Shown here in pieces: positions 1 to 12,100 of a stretch of DNA of 64,000 bases. Under the pieces are notes generated by a model that did not search any database, was not told where the DNA came from, and saw only the letters and a program-made list of their open reading frames with translations. The position numbers and the translations under genes are program-made. Source of the DNA: Stenocarpella maydis (taxonomy: Eukaryota > Ascomycota > Sordariomycetes > Diaporthales > Diaporthaceae); contig NQMI01000081.1 in NCBI GenBank assembly GCA_002270565.1, positions 65,748-129,747 of the forward strand, given 5' to 3'. The first letter of the stretch is position 1. Each line of letters opens with the position of its first letter.

Positions 1-1
1 A

Positions 2-1642
2 TTGCCGCCCTACCATGTGGCTGGGACAGTCCCTGTGAGCCTCAGGGGCCCCAACGGGCAACCTCAGCTCCTACCATCCCTGCACAACAGGCCGCAGGCG
101 ACCTTCACCTACAAGGACGATAGTGAAAACCACCTGCTCCGACTTGCTTTGAACGTGCTTTCAAATAAGCTGACGGGGAACACCAATGAACTGCGTGGCT
201 TCGTCAGTCGGATCATTGACAATGCAAACTTCCCATCTCTTAATGGCAACAGCTTCAGTGGTGGTCCCTCGGGTTATAACATGAACCTGGAGACAAAGCT
301 GCTACACGTGCTCGACCTCTTGGACATGGATGACAGCACGAACAAGGCTCGCCTCAACCTCCGCCGGAAGACTGGACACACGATGTTGCACCTGTCTTGC
401 GTGCTTGGACTACATAGATTTACCGCGGGCCTACTGGTCAGGGGCGCCAACCCCAACATACAGGATGCAGGAGGGTACACACCATTGCACTTCGCCGCAA
501 TGCACAACCACCCGGAGCTCGTCAGGCGGCTCATCCAGCACAAGGCGGATCCTGCACTCAAGACACGACAGAACCTGCTTGCTTCCGATGTTGCCACAAC
601 ACGGGACGTTATCCGCGCCATCAAGCGTGCGGGTAGAAGAGGCAGCACGATCCACAGCCGTGCGAACAGTGCCACGTCACTGCGCTCCTTCTGGGAGCCT
701 CCTCGCGCATATCCTCCCTCGGACGAATTCTCAAGCAGCGAGCTGTCCGAGTCGGAAGATGCTGCGGCGTTCAGCTCGGACGAGGACTACGAAGAGGACA
801 CGTGGCTGCAAATGAAGCGGAGATCCTCGAGGAGCAACGTGGTCCCAGGCACGAGAGCCTCCGTCATCGACATACCGGATGCTCCCGAGCAAGGAGGCTT
901 GGCCTCGCCGGCGGTTGCCATGGCCGCTTTACGGGATCAGCTGCAGCAGCTCCAGCAGTCCATGACGACACATTTCCACAACCTGCCACACCTGCCTCAG
1001 ATGCCTCAGATGCCTAACATGATGGCAATGCCGGACTATCAAGCCTACAGGCAGCGTATGACAGCACTTTTGCCGAACATTGTGGGCACACGCCCCGTAG
1101 CTCCGGGAGAGGAAAACCGGTGGTGGGATTTGTCTTCCTTGATGCCTTCGTCGGTGCTACCACCTGCGTACGATGAAATCTTCCCAGGTGGACAGCAAGA
1201 CAGGAAGATGTCACCAGATGCATTGGAGCGCATGCAAGAATCCGCTGCGCGGGCTGCTGCCGACTACGACGCGGACAGGAAGTGCGCAGCGCTCTATGAC
1301 CAGCCGGAGTCATCGACGGCGCAGCAGCAGGTGGACGGGCCTCACATGGAGGGGATGCAGACAGCAAGACAGTTGCCGAAGCTGCTACAGATCGGCCGCA
1401 AGAACAACATCACGAAGGAGCAACAGGACAACCTCCGCCAGGCACATGCGCAAAACATGAAGAAGCTGAGCAGAGACCGAAACCTCTTCTTCATCTGGAT
1501 TCCCATGCTGCTGATCATCTCCTGTGCGATGTTATACAGTCACTTCCCGGGCATCTTCACCGCCGCCTGGAGATTGGTGTCTCTGGCAGAAAGGCCACAA
1601 GCGGCGCCGACGGCGGGTGGTTTCGTTATTGGAGAAGTCTAG
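2..1642 (+). CDS. mga2: Mga2/Spt23-like ER-membrane transcription factor, 3' part
   Basis: Partial gene: the frame is open from the window edge and the real start lies upstream; the stop is TAG at 1640-1642. The first residues look like the end of an IPT/TIG domain. Two ankyrin repeats follow at about residues 123-190 of the fragment (TLH-type helices TMLHLSCVLG and TPLHFAAMHN), then a long acidic Ser/Gln-rich linker. A single hydrophobic segment near residues 495-514 lies 30 residues from the C-terminus. IPT + ankyrin + C-terminal anchor is the architecture of yeast Mga2/Spt23, ER-anchored factors that sense membrane lipid saturation, are cut by Rsp5/proteasome processing and activate the fatty-acid desaturase gene. 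A PPAY motif at residues 387-390 fits a docking site for an Rsp5-type WW ligase (inference). No intron is needed in this part. The family assignment is strong; the precise orthologue (Mga2 versus Spt23) is not resolved. Confidence 0.88.
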   Translation: MPPYHVAGTVPVSLRGPNGQPQLLPSLHNRPQATFTYKDDSENHLLRLALNVLSNKLTGNTNELRGFVSRIIDNANFPSLNGNSFSGGPSGYNMNLETKLLHVLDLLDMDDSTNKARLNLRRKTGHTMLHLSCVLGLHRFTAGLLVRGANPNIQDAGGYTPLHFAAMHNHPELVRRLIQHKADPALKTRQNLLASDVATTRDVIRAIKRAGRRGSTIHSRANSATSLRSFWEPPRAYPPSDEFSSSELSESEDAAAFSSDEDYEEDTWLQMKRRSSRSNVVPGTRASVIDIPDAPEQGGLASPAVAMAALRDQLQQLQQSMTTHFHNLPHLPQMPQMPNMMAMPDYQAYRQRMTALLPNIVGTRPVAPGEENRWWDLSSLMPSSVLPPAYDEIFPGGQQDRKMSPDALERMQESAARAAADYDADRKCAALYDQPESSTAQQQVDGPHMEGMQTARQLPKLLQIGRKNNITKEQQDNLRQAHAQNMKKLSRDRNLFFIWIPMLLIISCAMLYSHFPGIFTAAWRLVSLAERPQAAPTAGGFVIGEV

Positions 1643-2970
1643 CCACTGCCACGGGCCGGGCAGGTCTAGCAGCGGCCAAGGAGTGGTATCTGGCGGGCAG
1701 TGCCTCCACTTCATAATGGGCGGATTGCGGCATTCCTTTGATCTTATGGTAGTGGGAAGCGATGCGGGGCTTTTCGGGATTGGGAAAGGGATTATCACAT
1801 TCAGTCATATTTGGGCTCGGGGCTGTTGGTGTTTGGAATAGGGATCGTGGATTTCCCCATGCATTTGCACAGCTTTAAAAACTGCCTATCACCCTGCCCT
1901 TCCCCCTTTCCCATGTGGCTTTAGGGGGCACACAATTTCGTGCTTAGGTTTATAGACGATCTAATGGACCAAGGTGTATTTTGTGTAACCTTTATTTTTT
2001 TTGGAAAGGGGGGGGGGTTGCAAATGTTTTGCACTCAAGGATATATATTTGCACCACTGCATCAGATGTATATAATGGTCCATTTGTGGGGTAGCCTGTA
2101 TATATATATCATCAAGCAAGCCGAGTTACAGGCCGACAAGTAGTCCATTCTCGCCAGTCGCTTGCAGAGGCCCGTGTGGGGAGAATCAAGGCATAATCAT
2201 CATCTCACCACCGGTAACCTTTTCTGCGCTCTATGTCCACCACTGTTTCCATAGCGGTATGTATGTACCGTGTGTGGCCTTGCCTGAAGAACAAAGAAGC
2301 CCCATCACTAGTCTGCCTTCGGTCTTCTCCATCGCTATTGCCCGTCCGCCATGTTTGCCTGGCACAATCATTCATCTGCACCCAACCAACAACCATGGTT
2401 CACAATCCGGAGAAGGGGATTCACGCTCAGAGGTGAGGGTGTTGTCATAATTTTATTCGCAAGCATCATATATGTCTACATCGTCATAATCGTCTACATT
2501 CGTCAAAGAGGAAGAGAAAGAAGCCCAGGAACCAGTCAAGGGGCCAGTTTTCCTGATTGAAAAAAGGGGTGGGGGGAGGGCTGGTCCTGGGCAAACAGTC
2601 AGACAGTCCCGTCTAAACCCCTGATCTTTTTTTATTGTCCATCTCCATCCATGCAACCAACGCACCGGGTTCAGACTGAAAACAAAAATCGAAAAACATG
2701 CCGGATCTCGGGATATAGGGGGTATTCTCCTCAAGTCGAAAGGGAGGAAATAAAGGGAAGATGTGAAAAGTCATATTCCCTCTGCCATCGGGCCTCGCGG
2801 AAACAATCGCAGAGAAGACGCAACACCGAGACAAGATGCATCCTATCCAAGCACCACCAAAACTCCAGACCCCGGCCGGCTCCCGCTGATGGGGCGAGCA
2901 CGCCGCACAACTGTGTCTTGGGATTGTGTGTGCATGTGTGGTGTGTATAATTAGTCCACGACCAACTCCC
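1643..2970. other. convergent intergenic region, no gene seen
   Basis: Spacer of 1.3 kb between the 3' ends of the Mga2-like gene (+) and the 778-aa gene (-). Short open frames on both strands have no protein-like composition. It includes T- and G-rich stretches (a G run near 2008-2017) and should hold both 3' UTRs and poly(A) sites; no exact site is identifiable by eye. Confidence 0.6.
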
Positions 2971-4938
2971 TCACGAAACAGCCTGCGGGCCGTGGTGCCA
3001 CGTGCTGCCCGGCAGCGCGCCCCCGCCACCGACGTCGACGTCGACGTCGACATCGTGGTCGTCTCCGCTCTCCCAGCGCTCCCTGGCAACGATCTTAACG
3101 TCCCTGAACTCGCCCGGGATGTTGGGTACGCTGGGGATGCCCCGATTGGCGTCGGGGATCACCGTGAGCGGGTTCCCCGGGCGTACACGGTTGGGGAAGT
3201 GGAAGGATGGGACCACAAACTCAACGGGCTCGATGTCCATCCTGTCGTCCATGGCGGCGGCGTGGTGGTGCGCTGCCAAGTCGACGCTGCGGTGGGGATC
3301 GAACGGGGAGGCCGCGCTGCTGGTGGTGAAGCTGCACGAGCTGTCGGTGCTGTGCGCGGTGCCCGGGCGGGACTGTGGCCGGGACTGGGCCTGCGGCTGA
3401 GACTGCTGCTGCATCATCATCATGGACAGCTCCGACCGCCTTGGCCTGCTCCGGCTCCGGCTCTTGCTACGATCCGAGCGCCGTGTGCTCTGCCAGTCCA
3501 TTGTCATCGCTATGTCCCCGTCGCCGGGCGGCGCGAGGAACGGAGATGGGCCCAGGTAATGCGGTGATGACGGAAGTGACCTGTTGTTACTTGCTTCGTA
3601 CCGCCGCATGCGACGGCCGCGGATGTCAATCTTTTTGAGCCTGTTTCGCTCTGGGCTCTCGGGGGCGTCCATGATCACCGATAGGGACGGCGGTACGAAG
3701 CGTTCGCTCCTGAAGGGAGGCGCGGCGGACGCTTCAACGACCCTGTCAGTGCTGCTGTCGCCGCTGCCGACGGCATTTCCGTGCTTGGTGTCGTCCTTGC
3801 TTTCATGAGCTGATCGCCCCAAACGCCAGCTGAAAGATCGCCGGATCGAGGATGGCATGGATTTTGGAGGAACTGAAGAGGAGTCGGGGGTTTCTACCTT
3901 GGCGTGGTCGGCATCAAAGTTGGACGACGCTGGCCGCGAGATGGACTTACCCAGATCCATCGATATGCGACTGGCAGACTTTCGTAGCTTCTTGACCAGC
4001 CTGCGCGCCCCACTCTCGTGGCCGCCATACTCCGAGGCAGTAACCATTGACCCGCTGCCGTCGGCGTTGATGATGTCGTACGAAGGCCTGTCGATGGACA
4101 TGTCAGAGTCATTGGTCGCGGTGAAGGGGCGCTTGGTGCCCCGGTTCGAGTCCTTGCCCAGCTTCCAGTCAAAACTCCTCCGCCCAGAGTCCAACGAGAA
4201 CCTAGCAAGAGACACTGGAGGAGGCCGGAATGGGCGTGGGGCGCAGGAGTCGTTGGTGGGTCGCGTTGAGGAGGACGGAACCGAGAAGAACGGAGATGGC
4301 TTATGGCCCGGCCTTGTCTGCTTCGGGGGTGACGGAGGTGGCGGCATGTCTCTTGCTGCTTGCTGCTGGTCCGTTGAGCCTGAGTGAAACAAGACGGCAG
4401 AGCCTGGTGACACACCTGCAGACGAGAATGGCGGTGTCGTGTCCATGGACGCGGCAGGAGGTGGCAGCGGTGCTTCCCGACTGGGGGGAGGTGGTGGGGG
4501 TTGTCGCCCAGGGGGGGGGAGTGCCGGTGCATCGTGTTGCTCCTGTTCCTCGTGCTCGCCCTCGGCCATGCGATGTGCGAGGGAGTCGGCAGAGGGCACG
4601 TTGGGCGCATTCCGCATTTGGCCCGGTGGCGAGAACCTCGTGGACTGGATGGCACGGTTCCCAAAGAAACCACTAGCCAGCAGGCTCTGGTAGTTTGCTG
4701 TTACCTCGTCGCGTGTTGGTCGCCTGTTTGGGTCAAAAGAGGGCGGGGCGGGCATGCTGAGGCCGGAGTCGGCGCCGCTGGGGATGGCCGCGGCGCTGGA
4801 GAATCTCTTGAGCCTCCCGCCGTCGCCGGTGGCAGCGACCGCATCAACGCTGCCATGCCGCGAGGGCCTGGTGCCACTGACGCTTTCCGACCTCTGATGC
4901 TTGGCGGCGGGGGTTATGAAGTGGCCGTGGCAGCTGGT

Positions 4939-4985
<47 letters not shown>

Positions 4986-5307
4986 GGTCGTGGACGTTGT
5001 TGGAAGACTTTGAGCGGTTCAGACTCAGCCTCTCCTTGACTCCGCCCCACAGTGGCGCTAGAAACGAAGGGCCATTCTGCTTGCGGGCTGCGGTGGCCGA
5101 GGACAGTGCTGAGTTAACGCTCATGAGGCTGTTGCGAGTGCCCTGGTGGCGGAGCCCAAGGTCGGGCGGCTGCCAGTCCAGCGCAAACTGTCGCTCATAC
5201 TCGGCGGTGGTGTCGGCATCGAGGCCCAGGAAATCGGGTGGCGGGGCATTGCTGGCCCGGTCGTTCATGGAGCCCTCGACAAAGCGGCTCTGCGGTGTGG
5301 GCGCCAT
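2971..5307 (-). CDS. Ser/Pro-rich, mostly disordered protein of unknown function (778 aa)
   Basis: Single open frame, start ATG at 5307, stop TGA at 2971-2973. I do not recognise the family. The protein opens with a moderately ordered segment (residues 1-100), then a run of about 15 Asp at residues 108-124 encoded by a trinucleotide repeat. Serine- and proline-rich tracts follow, including a PPPGRQPPPPPP stretch. Two related basic motifs, RRSFDWKLG and RRSFSWRLG, recur about 110 residues apart and look like basophilic kinase or 14-3-3 sites (inference). An RSRSR-rich block, a Met/Gln run and an acidic DVDVDVDVG stretch precede the C-terminus. No signal peptide or membrane segment is visible. 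GC-rich third positions across the whole frame support it as coding. It lies downstream of veA on the same strand; shared function cannot be inferred. Confidence 0.75.
4939..4983. repeat. coding trinucleotide repeat (GTC)15
   Basis: Fifteen perfect GTC units on the + strand, read as GAC (Asp) by the gene on the minus strand. The array gives the poly-Asp tract near residue 110. A pure array of this length is expected to vary between isolates. Confidence 0.95.
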
Positions 5308-6345
5308 GATATTGATGATGTTGCTTTGAGCCGTGGTGGGATTGAGGCGGACAGGACTGGCGCCACCGGCGGCATGGACAGACAGACAGACAGACAGACA
5401 GACAAAAGACCAGTGGGTTGGTTAATTGATGTACAGAGACGCTGGGCTGGGCTCATGTATGTTTTGCTTATGTTGCCTTCCGGGGGCGGAGCGGTGTTGG
5501 CATTGAAATGAGCTTCCAGCGTGCTTTGATGCGTCGCGCCGGTGGGCAGCGCGATGGGCGACGGCGGGCGACCCGAGAGCTGGAGTGACAAGAGAGAGAG
5601 AGAGAGAGAGAGAGAGACGACCTGCGAGGGCAGAAGAGAGGCCAAAAGCCAATCAATACAATAGTGTGCGCAGCACCACCACTACCACGTCCCGGCTTGA
5701 CCACTAGGCTGCCGCGATCCAACAAGATGCGCGGCTGTGGGGGCGTGTTGGCGGGGCAGCCGACGAGATAGCCAATCACACATGAGCCCTGCCACCCGCG
5801 ACAGGGTCCCATAAAACACGAACCCAGCACGGCACGCTGGAGCAAACATTGGCCAGGGAAGAAGCAGCGCCAACTGGGATAACATGCTGTCATGTCAGCT
5901 CGACTTTTTTTTGCCCTCCTCCCTCTCTACACGAGCAAAGCCAGTAGTAGTAGTAAACCACTGCTGATTCACTGATTTTCCCATACTAACTAGTCCCCAT
6001 GTTCCCGGGGTGCAACACATGAGTCCTCCGTGCCACCGAAGTGCCAGGCCCATGTCACGCCCTCTCACACTTCTTCCTCATCCCCCTTTCCCAATACCAG
6101 CCAAAAAGCAGAGAAGAAAAAAAAACAATACAAAGTAAAACGCCTAGTCCCAGCATGGATTCGGATATCATCCCCGGATTCCGATGCGCCTAGAGCCAAT
6201 CATGTCCTGTCTGACAAATGAAAGACACAGGGACCACCTGCGTGGGAGGTTATGCTCCTCCAAAAAGTACATACCAAAGCAAACCACATATTAAGCGCAC
6301 ATGCACCACTCGTTGAAGCACCCTCCTCCTCCACGCCTCATGTCC
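5308..6345. promoter_or_regulatory. spacer between veA 3' end and the 778-aa gene start
   Basis: About 1 kb that must contain the promoter and 5' UTR of the 778-aa gene and the 3' UTR of veA. It holds two simple repeats, (GACA)7 at 5377-5404 just upstream of the start codon and (AG)n at 5591-5617. An A-rich patch lies near 6115-6135. No further gene is supported. Confidence 0.55.
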
Positions 6346-8081
6346 CTAATTCCTCACGGGCGCGAACGTGACAGGAACACGGTTTCCACACGCACGGTCG
6401 TAATCTGGGCTACTGAACCTGTACTCTGCTCGCGGAGCATTCTCCCACCGGCTGTGCTGGAGTCGCCCGTAGTCTGCCGTCGGGAAAGCATCCTCGTACC
6501 GTCGCTTGTTATGTGATGCCGAGGGCTGCGCCAGCGGCGCTTGTCCGCCGTATGAGGCCGAAGGAGCCGGAGGCTGCGACGCGTAGTCAAGCTTGTGGTG
6601 CGAAGGATGGCGCTGATCCCTCTTGAATGGCGACATCCGATGTTCCATCTTTGATGGTGAAGGAAGGAGGTCCGGCTTCTGCGGTTGGAACTGGTGGGCA
6701 CGAGGCGGCATCGGGGCGATGGGCTGTGGCGTGTATGACGGCTTGCGCTGTGCCGCAAGACCATTCGTGAACTCCGTGATGGACGGGAGTGCAATGTTCC
6801 GCGGCCTCGGTGGCTCCACGTCCGGCTCAAGCCTCGGGGCCAGTACGGGTGGCGCTGGGTTTGCCCCTGGTTGTGGTCGCTGGTACATGTCTCTCGAGGC
6901 GGGGCCAGCCTGGGGGGTGTAGGCCTGCGTCGGCGAGAGCTCTGGCTTGTAAGGGTACGGCGGTCGCTGAGTATAGTGCGCCCCGGGCGGCGGGTATGAT
7001 GGCGAGGTGGGAACCGAGTGCGGTTGGGGATACGCCATGGTTTGGCCGCCAAACGTGAGGTGCCTATTTGCCGTAGGCTCTGACGAAGCAAAGGACGGCC
7101 TGGGAGGTGCAAACTCCATGCCTGATGGGCGGCGGTGAAGGTCCTGAGGATACGGGGCACGCTCCAGGCTGGCGTTGCTAGAAGACCGGCCACGGAGAGT
7201 CGGGGTCCTCTCCGGGGGTGGTGCGACAGTAGCTGCAGCTGCCGCACGGATGTACTCGTCGTCCCGGGCACTGGCATCCTTGCCCTTGCCCTTCTCGCGG
7301 CGTCTCATTCTGACATCGCGGCGGATGCGCACCCGACAGCCTTGCTCGGCAACGGTTCGGCTCAGCTGGGTGCTCTCCTGCAGGCCTGGGAACTTCTTGG
7401 CGCTGTACACATCGAAGTCGTCCGTCTGGACGGTGGTACGGAAGTTCCAGCAGCGCACCTCCTGGCCCGGACCAATATCGGGGCCGACAATCTCGTCAGT
7501 GCCAGACATGGGCTCGTCTGCATCCTTGTCCCGGTCCTCCTTTACCTCTTCCATGAGGGAGAAGGTGAGGTAGTACTTGCCCTCGTGGCGCACAGAAAGG
7601 TCAGAAAAGATGAAGTAACCGGCCTCGGTTGGGCGGTCCAGCAGGATCATGCTCGACACAGGCATTCCGGTAAGCACCGGAGGCGTGCTGGGCGGGGCAA
7701 TCCGGCCACTGGCGGCGTCGTGGGCGTGGTGCAGGTTGGCGTAGAGGAAGAAATCTGCGTTGTAGGCAAATGTGATGTCCTTGGCGTTCTCCCTGTGCGC
7801 ACCCTCGAAAATCTTCATCTGCACCACAGGCGGTGGATCAACCGGTCGGCGATCGGCAGAAGCTGCGTTTCCCAGTCAGTTGGTGCTGCGTGCGTCGGAA
7901 GGTGTGGGATTCATTGGCTTGTCTCACACTTTGGGCCAGACCCGCAGGCGCGGGCCCGTTCTGGCTGCTGCAGAACCTGGAGATCATAGTGAAGGCGACG
8001 GCCGTCGCGTGTCACTCTCGAAATGGTCATGACCTCGCCCTCCCTCGTCGGCGGTGCAGGTGGGCCGAGAGCAGACACCAT
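6346..8081 (-). CDS. veA: velvet complex regulator VeA (2 exons, 556 aa)
   Basis: Two exons, 8081-7928 and 7862-6346. The 65-nt intron (donor GTGAGA, acceptor CGCAG) is placed by the conserved join reading GPK-SSADRRPVDPPPVV. Total coding length is 1671 nt, 556 residues. The velvet domain fills the first ~200 residues and shows family landmarks: QQPERARACG, RRPVDPPPVV, DITFAYNADFFLYA, PVLTGMPVSS, GYFIFSDLSVRHEG, VYSAKKFPGL and SRTVAEQGCRVRIRRDVRMRRR, the last being a basic cluster suitable for nuclear import. The remaining ~350 residues are Pro/Ser-rich and disordered, as in VeA C-terminal PEST regions. VeA is a light-dependent nuclear regulator that works with VelB and LaeA to control development and secondary metabolism (family knowledge). 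The ATG at 8081 gives a typical VeA N-terminus (ISRVTRDGRRLHYDLQVLQQ); a second in-frame Met 17 codons downstream is a less likely start. Confidence 0.95.
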
Positions 8082-8481
8082 GTTTGATGTGGTTGTGTGT
8101 GCCGTTCACGCGACAAGTAGTGGTGATACAGAATAAAATAGTATAGCACAAGAAAGAGAACAATTAGAAACCCAGCACTCGGATAACAATAACGTAGACA
8201 AGCCGTGTGCTGCAAGCAAGATGGTTAGCAGAGCTCTTGTCGCCTGCTGCTGTCTGTGGCCGTTGGCATAGTTGCCTCCCAAAGGCGGTGGCGATGGCAA
8301 TGGCGAGGTGGGGGAACTGGAAGGGTGTTGGAAAGGGCGAGGGAGATGACAAGCAAAGAGCTGAACAAGAAGAATATGGGAGGCCGGGGATGGCCGCCGG
8401 GAATAATAGGCTCACTCTAGCTTAGTTGTAGTGTTTGTGGTCCTGTTTTCCTGGCCTCGAGACTGGCAGGCGGCGGCGGCT

Positions 8482-8519
8482 GCAAGGCAAGGCAAGGCAA
8501 GGCAAGGCAAGGCAAGGCC
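8482..8519. repeat. pentanucleotide array (GGCAA)n
   Basis: About seven uninterrupted GGCAA/CAAGG units about 400 bp upstream of the veA start codon, in the expected leader or promoter. Confidence 0.9.
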
Positions 8520-9112
8520 AGAGTCGTCGAGGAGAGAAGCAGGCAGGATAATAAGGGACAAAGGGAACAGAGCGGGTGGTGCTGTGCGGGATTGGGACGG
8601 ATGGAATTGAGTTCTGGTCAAAGCGACAAGAGGTGACCAGGCCGACAGGTGGGTTGCCAACGGAGCCAGAACAGCGTTTCGAGACCAAACCGACCCAGTC
8701 TCGGTGCAGCACAAGGATAATGTGGCCGACTCAGTGGGAGGGGCTGGAGGAGCCAGCCGGTAGATGCGACGAGAGGGCGGAAAGGTGGGTTGAGGAGGAG
8801 GGAGAGGGGGAAAGAAAGATCAAGGTCGGAAAAGAGGTTAGGAGTGAGGAGGCGAGAGAGGGCGAGTGGGAGAAGATGCAAGATTGGCGGAGGATGAGGG
8901 TGACGGTGGGTTCGTCAAGAGAAGTGCGTGCGGGACAGGACATTGGGCTGGGATCAGCCCAGGTTGACATGTACGGATGTACCTGGGGAGGTACCCGGGC
9001 TGGGGCTGCGCAGTAGCTGATGGGCTGCTGGCAGTCTGGCAGGGGACAAGTGGGGGTACCTACTTAAGTAGTATAGCCCGGTTGGTACACCCCCTGGGTA
9101 CTCCGTACTTTT

Positions 9113-9145
9113 CTACGTACCTAGGTAGGTACCTAGGTAGGCATG
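9113..9145. repeat. TACCTAGGTA palindromic minisatellite
   Basis: Alternating TACCTAGGTA/GGTAGGTACC units form a near-perfect palindrome; related TACTTAAGTA and ACTCCGTACT words lie just upstream (9058-9110). The same word family recurs at 40305-40340 upstream of the GID5 gene, so it is a dispersed short repeat of this genome. Confidence 0.8.
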
Positions 9146-12100
9146 TAGATGGTCTACCGGGCAGTGGAGGAGAGAGGACTGGGACTGTTCACTTGTTCCA
9201 ACGGCAGGAGAGGACCGCAACGAGTGAGTCGTCAGAAGGCCTGAAGGCTCGACGATGTGGAGAGTCTGTGTGATCTGGGTTCTGGTTCTTCCTAGGGTGT
9301 GGGACAGACACCTGGGACCTCTCAGCTGGGCCTGTCCCAAGGTCGCGGAACCAATGGGCATCTCTAGGACCCAGTAGTAAGAACCCTGGAAGCATGCTTC
9401 CATTCCCCGGTGGTGGGTGGTCATAGCGCTGGGTGGTCATTAGGGATGTCGAGGTTCCCTGATGCGGGAGGCACGGCTGGGGGGTACTCCGTACTGGACC
9501 AGCGACCTGGTAAGGAAGCCGGCAGGGGACTAACCCTGTGGGCTGCCCGCTTGGGTAAGCTTCTGCAGGCCAGACGGGCTGGACGGTCCTCCGGGGCGCC
9601 GACCCACACACACACCAGGCAGCTGGGCAGCTCGTACGTACTCGTGTACTCCGTCCACCCGTCCAGACACACTGTCCTGTCAGCCTTTCTTTCTACCCTG
9701 ACTATCTTCTCGGTGTAGCCACCCTCTTTTTGCCCACTCAGACAGTCAGTCAGTCAAGTAACGTTATGAAGGGAATATATACATACACGCATGATGATAT
9801 CAGCACTGGCATCCAAAAAATCACAATGTGCCAGGCAGCCGCCTCTGGCTTGGCCCGACCACTTGTGCACGGCTCCAGAGACCGTGCCCATGCCAGGACC
9901 ATCGCACGGCCACGGTTCGCCTCTGCCGTGGCAGTGGCCCAGGTTTCAGTCGAGCCCAACCCGCGCTGCTCACTTGCCCACCGCTGGTGACTGCATTTGG
10001 GACGGCACCAGTATGAGGAATGCGGAGATGGGGTCCTAAAACCAGCGGCTCGGTAACCAACACCCAAACACACAATCAGCAAACCTTGACATCCCCGGCA
10101 CCACCCAGAGCCGTCGAATCAGAGCTGCCCTCCCCTTGGTCCACCTGTCAGCACCCGCGCCCATCTCCCTTGGCGTCACCAGCTGCCGACACATTTTGTG
10201 GAGCGACCCGTCGTGCGCAGTTGCTCGGCATGCTCAGAGGGGGATGGTCTTGTGTGTGCGTGCAGTGTGCTGCGGTGCTACGCCGTGAGGGGAGCAGGTG
10301 GTCCTGGGGAAGCCTCGAGCCGCCAGAGCTTATTTGCGACCGAGCGACCTTGGTGGGTTGGCAAAGGCCCGAAGCCTGGGCGCTTCGCTTCGCTTCTGAT
10401 CGCATCGCGTCGCATCGCGTCGCACCGCGCAGCATTGCATCTTTGCCACAGTGCGCCCTTGGTGCAAGTGCTGCCGCGCTACGGGCACGTGTACTGGACG
10501 AGTACATACATGAGACCGATTCCCGACATGATGGGCGGCCACCCTGACGTGCTCTGAGCACGGCACCATAGGTCGATCTCAGCACGTCAGCCCTCGCCCT
10601 ATCAGCCTCTCCTGCCCGCCTGCCAGCACAGACACACATGTCCATCCACAGCCAGCCAGCTCAGATGGCTGTTTGTCGTCTCTTGTTGGGCGGCCTCGAG
10701 AAGTCTGGTCTGGTCTGGCCTGGCCTGGCGGTTTTGACAGGTGAGACGACCAGGTGGAGAGATATGCATTTGCGGGACAACGGCGATTTTGGATCTGGAA
10801 ACGCCGGCCCAGCCCGCCCTGGGCTGTTGATCGCCCTCAATCCCCCGTCCCTGGGCCTGTCTCTCCACCACACGGTGTGTGCCTGTGAACACTGTTGCAA
10901 CGAGGCTTGGTCATTTCGGGGAATCTGGAGGCAAGCACTGTTCAAGCAGTTCCAGGCCTGCACCACAGCCTCGGGGGGCTTGGCCTGCCTGCCTGGTCGG
11001 CACGGTCTGATAGGCCGCAGCTGCAGCTGCAATGGGCAGGGGACCAAGCCACCGTGGCATACTCTGTAGTAATTTGCGAAGAATCTTGACTGACGGAGTG
11101 AGTGACAGCTGATCCATGCCACACTCACTATTAGTACTAATGGGCATGTGGTAGCTCGTGCTCCCCCCGTGCGGCACCACGGTCCTGTGTGATGGATGGG
11201 TCAGGGTGTCGAGTGGTCCGTCTCTCGAGCTACTTGCTCCGTAGGTTGGACCAGGACAGATTCTGACAATCCTGCCAGATCTACCTCGGTACCCGACTCC
11301 CCTCTCGCATATTACAACGATGACTGTGTTCCCAGACACAGTCAGTCAGTCAGTCAGTCAGGCTGCCTATCCTGCCACTAATTTCGAAAAAGATGCTCAG
11401 CGTCTGAAAATCTCGGGACACAGTCGTTCAAATTTGGCGGCGATCCGGCACGGTGGGATTTGGTGCCGCTGGCTCCCCTGGCTCCCCTGGCTCCCCAGGT
11501 CAGGACAGGCATCCACGTCTGGGCCCCTAATAATCCTTACCCGCAACCTACCTAGTATCCCATTTCCTCCCAGCCGCTCACTATCCGTGCCAATTCTGTC
11601 GGCCGAACGAGTGACAGAGCCGGTCCACCTCGAATCGCAGAAGCTTATTCCGAACTATCTCCTAGCTCCTGCCGTGGTGTCTCTTGGGCGGCCCGAGAAC
11701 ACTACTAGCAGTGGCAGAACACGTCTCCGGCCATGTCATTGTCTGAGGACCAACCCTCTGCCTGCCAGCCTGCCTGACATTCGGGAAGGTGCTCGGACTG
11801 GCCAGCTCCTCGCAGCTCGTCCGCGCATCGGACCGTCGCTCACGGGCACCATTGCCAACAAAGCTCGGGCGACGACCCAACAAGTCCCGAAAGCATGCTT
11901 TCACCAATCCTTCCCGCAATCCGGTAATGTCCCAGCGCCGCGGCTCTGGATGCAAGATGGTGTCGGTGACTCTGACGGCAGCGGACCGTCCGTCTTCATG
12001 CTGAGTGATTGCTGGAATCAAGACTCGTGTGCGCGACAAGGACAAAGCACGCCTCGTGTCGGTTCATCCACCAGCCAGCATTCATCAAGACTGCGGCACG

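Noticed and set aside
2926..3567. 213-codon open frame (+) over the 3' end of the 778-aa gene
   Set aside because: Antisense shadow of a GC-rich coding frame.
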